In this document: piece after piece, positions 23,625 to 24,464 of the stretch | Layout of the letters: each line of letters opens with the position of its first letter | Numbering within the stretch: position 1 is the stretch's first letter | Virus record (IMG/VR): IMGVR_UViG_3300023281_000031 | Span: 1 to 24,464 of that record | Reading direction: 5' to 3' (one strand) | From: a virus | Length of the DNA stretch: 24,464 nt | The notes under the pieces: generated by a model | Seen by the model: only the letters and a program-made list of their open reading frames with translations | Databases searched by the model: none | Told to the model about the DNA's origin: nothing | Position numbers and translations under genes: made by a program

Positions 23625-23786
23625 TTACCCTTTTCGGTTCTTACCCATAACAACGGCTTGAAGGATACGAGATAATACATTTACAATGCGGTCGTCCTTC
23701 TTGGTTTCTGTGAGCGCGGTCATAGTTCCTGCCGCAGTCAAAACAGCCAACGCAATCTCGGCCCAGTATGATGCTAAAAAATTCAT
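23625..23786 (-). CDS. Small holin-like membrane protein (53 aa)
   Basis: Short gene found by reading the gap: ATG at 23784-23786 (ATGA overlap with the amidase stop), stop TAA at 23625-23627. The product is MNFLASYWAEIALAVLTAAG then TMTALTETKKDD and a helical basic end (RIVNVLSRILQAVVMGKNRK). One membrane helix (about 4-23) is followed by a basic soluble part. Overlap with the amidase gene and the size make a holin or holin-associated protein likely. A small membrane protein of another sort cannot be excluded. Confidence 0.7.
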   Translation of the reverse strand: MNFLASYWAEIALAVLTAAGTMTALTETKKDDRIVNVLSRILQAVVMGKNRKG

Positions 23787-24202
23787 GTCGTTTCGTTTAA
23801 AAATTTATACTTATCCTGAACATCAAATGAAGGGCAAGCTTTTTTTGAATACTCGTTGTGTCCGTGGATATTTAACTCCCCAAAAATAAGGCGTAAACTT
23901 TTAACCAGATTTAAGAACGATATATCCTGCATCTCAGTCATCGTGTCTAGGGGTTTCAAGTTGTTGTCCACACCTCCTATATAACACACACCTATAGAGT
24001 CTAGGTTATGCGAATGAGTGTGAGCCCCAATCACATCGATGTCTCTACCTTTATGTATTGAGCCATCGGCGTAGATACAGAAGTGGTATCCGATATCGTC
24101 CCACCCACGAAGCATATGCCATCCACGTATATCATCAACAGTTACATCGCGTCCCTCTGGTGTAGCTGAGCAGTGTAAGATAATTCGTTTTAAATTCCTC
24201 AT
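23783..24202 (-). CDS. N-acetylmuramoyl-L-alanine amidase, T7 lysozyme type (endolysin)
   Basis: 139-aa Amidase_2 family enzyme. Residue by residue it follows T7 lysozyme: IILHCSATP with zinc ligand H10, Y39 in DIGYHF, H115 in HGHNEY, and KKACPSFD with K121 and zinc ligand C123. These correspond to T7 H17, Y46, H122, K128 and C130 with identical spacing. The short block NLDSIGVCYIGGVD is also shared. It lacks the extra N-terminal residues of T7 lysozyme. It hydrolyses the amide link between muramic acid and L-alanine in peptidoglycan. No signal peptide is seen, so access to the wall should need a holin. It is coupled by 4-nt overlaps to the small membrane proteins on either side. Confidence 0.95.
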   Translation of the reverse strand: MRNLKRIILHCSATPEGRDVTVDDIRGWHMLRGWDDIGYHFCIYADGSIHKGRDIDVIGAHTHSHNLDSIGVCYIGGVDNNLKPLDTMTEMQDISFLNLVKSLRLIFGELNIHGHNEYSKKACPSFDVQDKYKFLNETT

Positions 24203-24405
24203 TCAATACCCTTCTTAGCAAGCAATAACTTAATGTCATTTACTCCATCCACTAAGAAGTCAAGGCTCTGTTGAACTTTAGTCTCCTGTTTTTCTAATGA
24301 AAACAAGCGAGCCTTTATTGTTGTTACCTCATTTGTCATCTTTACCCATGTAGCTATAATCCCTCCTAGGGCGCCAATTGCTATCGAGATAATTTCGTAG
24401 TTCAT
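24199..24405 (-). CDS. Small membrane protein with coiled coil, lysis cassette
   Basis: 68 residues from the ATG at 24405 (MNYEIISIAIGALGGIIATW). A start at 24435 would add ten residues, but the upstream gene ends in TAA overlapping this ATG by 1 nt (TAATG), so 24405 is the better start. One membrane helix (about 5-21) is followed by a heptad-like charged region (about 25-65, VTTIKARLFSLEKQETKVQQ onward). The stop overlaps the amidase ATG (ATGA). A role as holin, antiholin or spanin-like lysis partner is likely; which one cannot be told. Confidence 0.65.
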   Translation of the reverse strand: MNYEIISIAIGALGGIIATWVKMTNEVTTIKARLFSLEKQETKVQQSLDFLVDGVNDIKLLLAKKGIE

Positions 24406-24464
24406 TACTCTTCGATAGGGTCTGGCGGGAACCAACCGTTGGCTTCCATATACGCCTGGTCACG
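24405..24464 (-). CDS. C-terminal end of an upstream gene (partial)
   Basis: The last 19 residues of a frame open to the window edge (RDQAYMEANGWFPPDPIEE, then TAA). The stop overlaps the next ATG by 1 nt, the joint typical of the surrounding genes, which supports it being real. Function cannot be judged from so short a piece. Confidence 0.6.
   Translation of the reverse strand, partial: RDQAYMEANGWFPPDPIEE

Noticed and set aside
24199-24435. Longer version of the small membrane protein starting at 24435
   Set aside because: It would overlap the upstream gene by 31 nt and add a Pro/Arg-rich decapeptide in front of the membrane helix. The ATG at 24405 overlaps the upstream TAA by 1 nt, as seen at other joints in this window.
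1-24464. tRNA genes, CRISPR arrays, insertion sequences, integrase or attachment sites
   Set aside because: I looked for tRNA cloverleaf features, spaced direct repeats, transposase motifs and tyrosine or serine recombinase motifs and saw none. Gaps between genes are at most about 120 nt and hold only the hairpins and promoter-like boxes listed.

Overview
This window is a stretch of a tailed double-stranded DNA phage genome. It carries the end of a lysis region and the complete head and tail structural block. Every supportable gene lies on the minus strand, so the gene order below runs from high to low coordinates. The host is most likely a member of the Bacteroidota, probably marine flavobacteria. 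I infer this from A/T-rich leaders before starts with no clear Shine-Dalgarno sequence (for example before the capsid gene), from boxes matching the Bacteroidota -7 consensus TAnnTTTG just after two terminators, and from protein signatures that I associate with marine Bacteroidota phages. No host DNA, tRNA, integrase, IS element or CRISPR array is visible.

Layout, in order of transcription. (1) 24464-23625: the tail end of an upstream gene, a small membrane/coiled-coil protein, a T7-lysozyme-type amidase and a small holin-like protein, joined by 1-4 nt overlaps. (2) 23618-21996: a possible head-fibre or decoration protein, a 75-aa unknown, an enlarged GroES-like co-chaperonin and a candidate small terminase subunit. 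(3) 22018-13256: large terminase, portal, acidic scaffold-like protein, major capsid protein, a 247-aa conserved unknown and two small, possibly paralogous proteins. This part contains three hairpins: one after the capsid gene, one after the 247-aa gene and one after the small pair. (4) 13133-1: two tail-ring proteins, a 1580-aa muzzle-like tail protein, two further tail proteins, a cupin-fold protein, two internal-virion (cargo) candidates and a 500-residue fragment of a large virion protein that runs off the window.

The order and sizes (terminase about 750 aa, portal about 810, capsid about 480, two ring proteins, giant muzzle-like protein, then internal proteins) resemble the structural module of crAss-like phages (Crassvirales) and related short-tailed Bacteroidota phages. 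That placement is inference and was not tested by any search.

How the parts fit: the co-chaperonin and scaffold would help capsid folding and assembly. The terminase fills the head through the portal. The ring and muzzle proteins form the short tail, and the internal proteins would be packaged and ejected. The amidase and membrane proteins release progeny. Hairpins around the capsid gene, with promoter-like boxes after two of them, suggest that capsid-region and tail transcripts are set at different levels. The most unusual points are the two 30-residue repeats at the start of the last protein, ending at a run of ten adenines; the expanded GroES-like protein; the hairpin series; and a tail domain that appears as its own gene.
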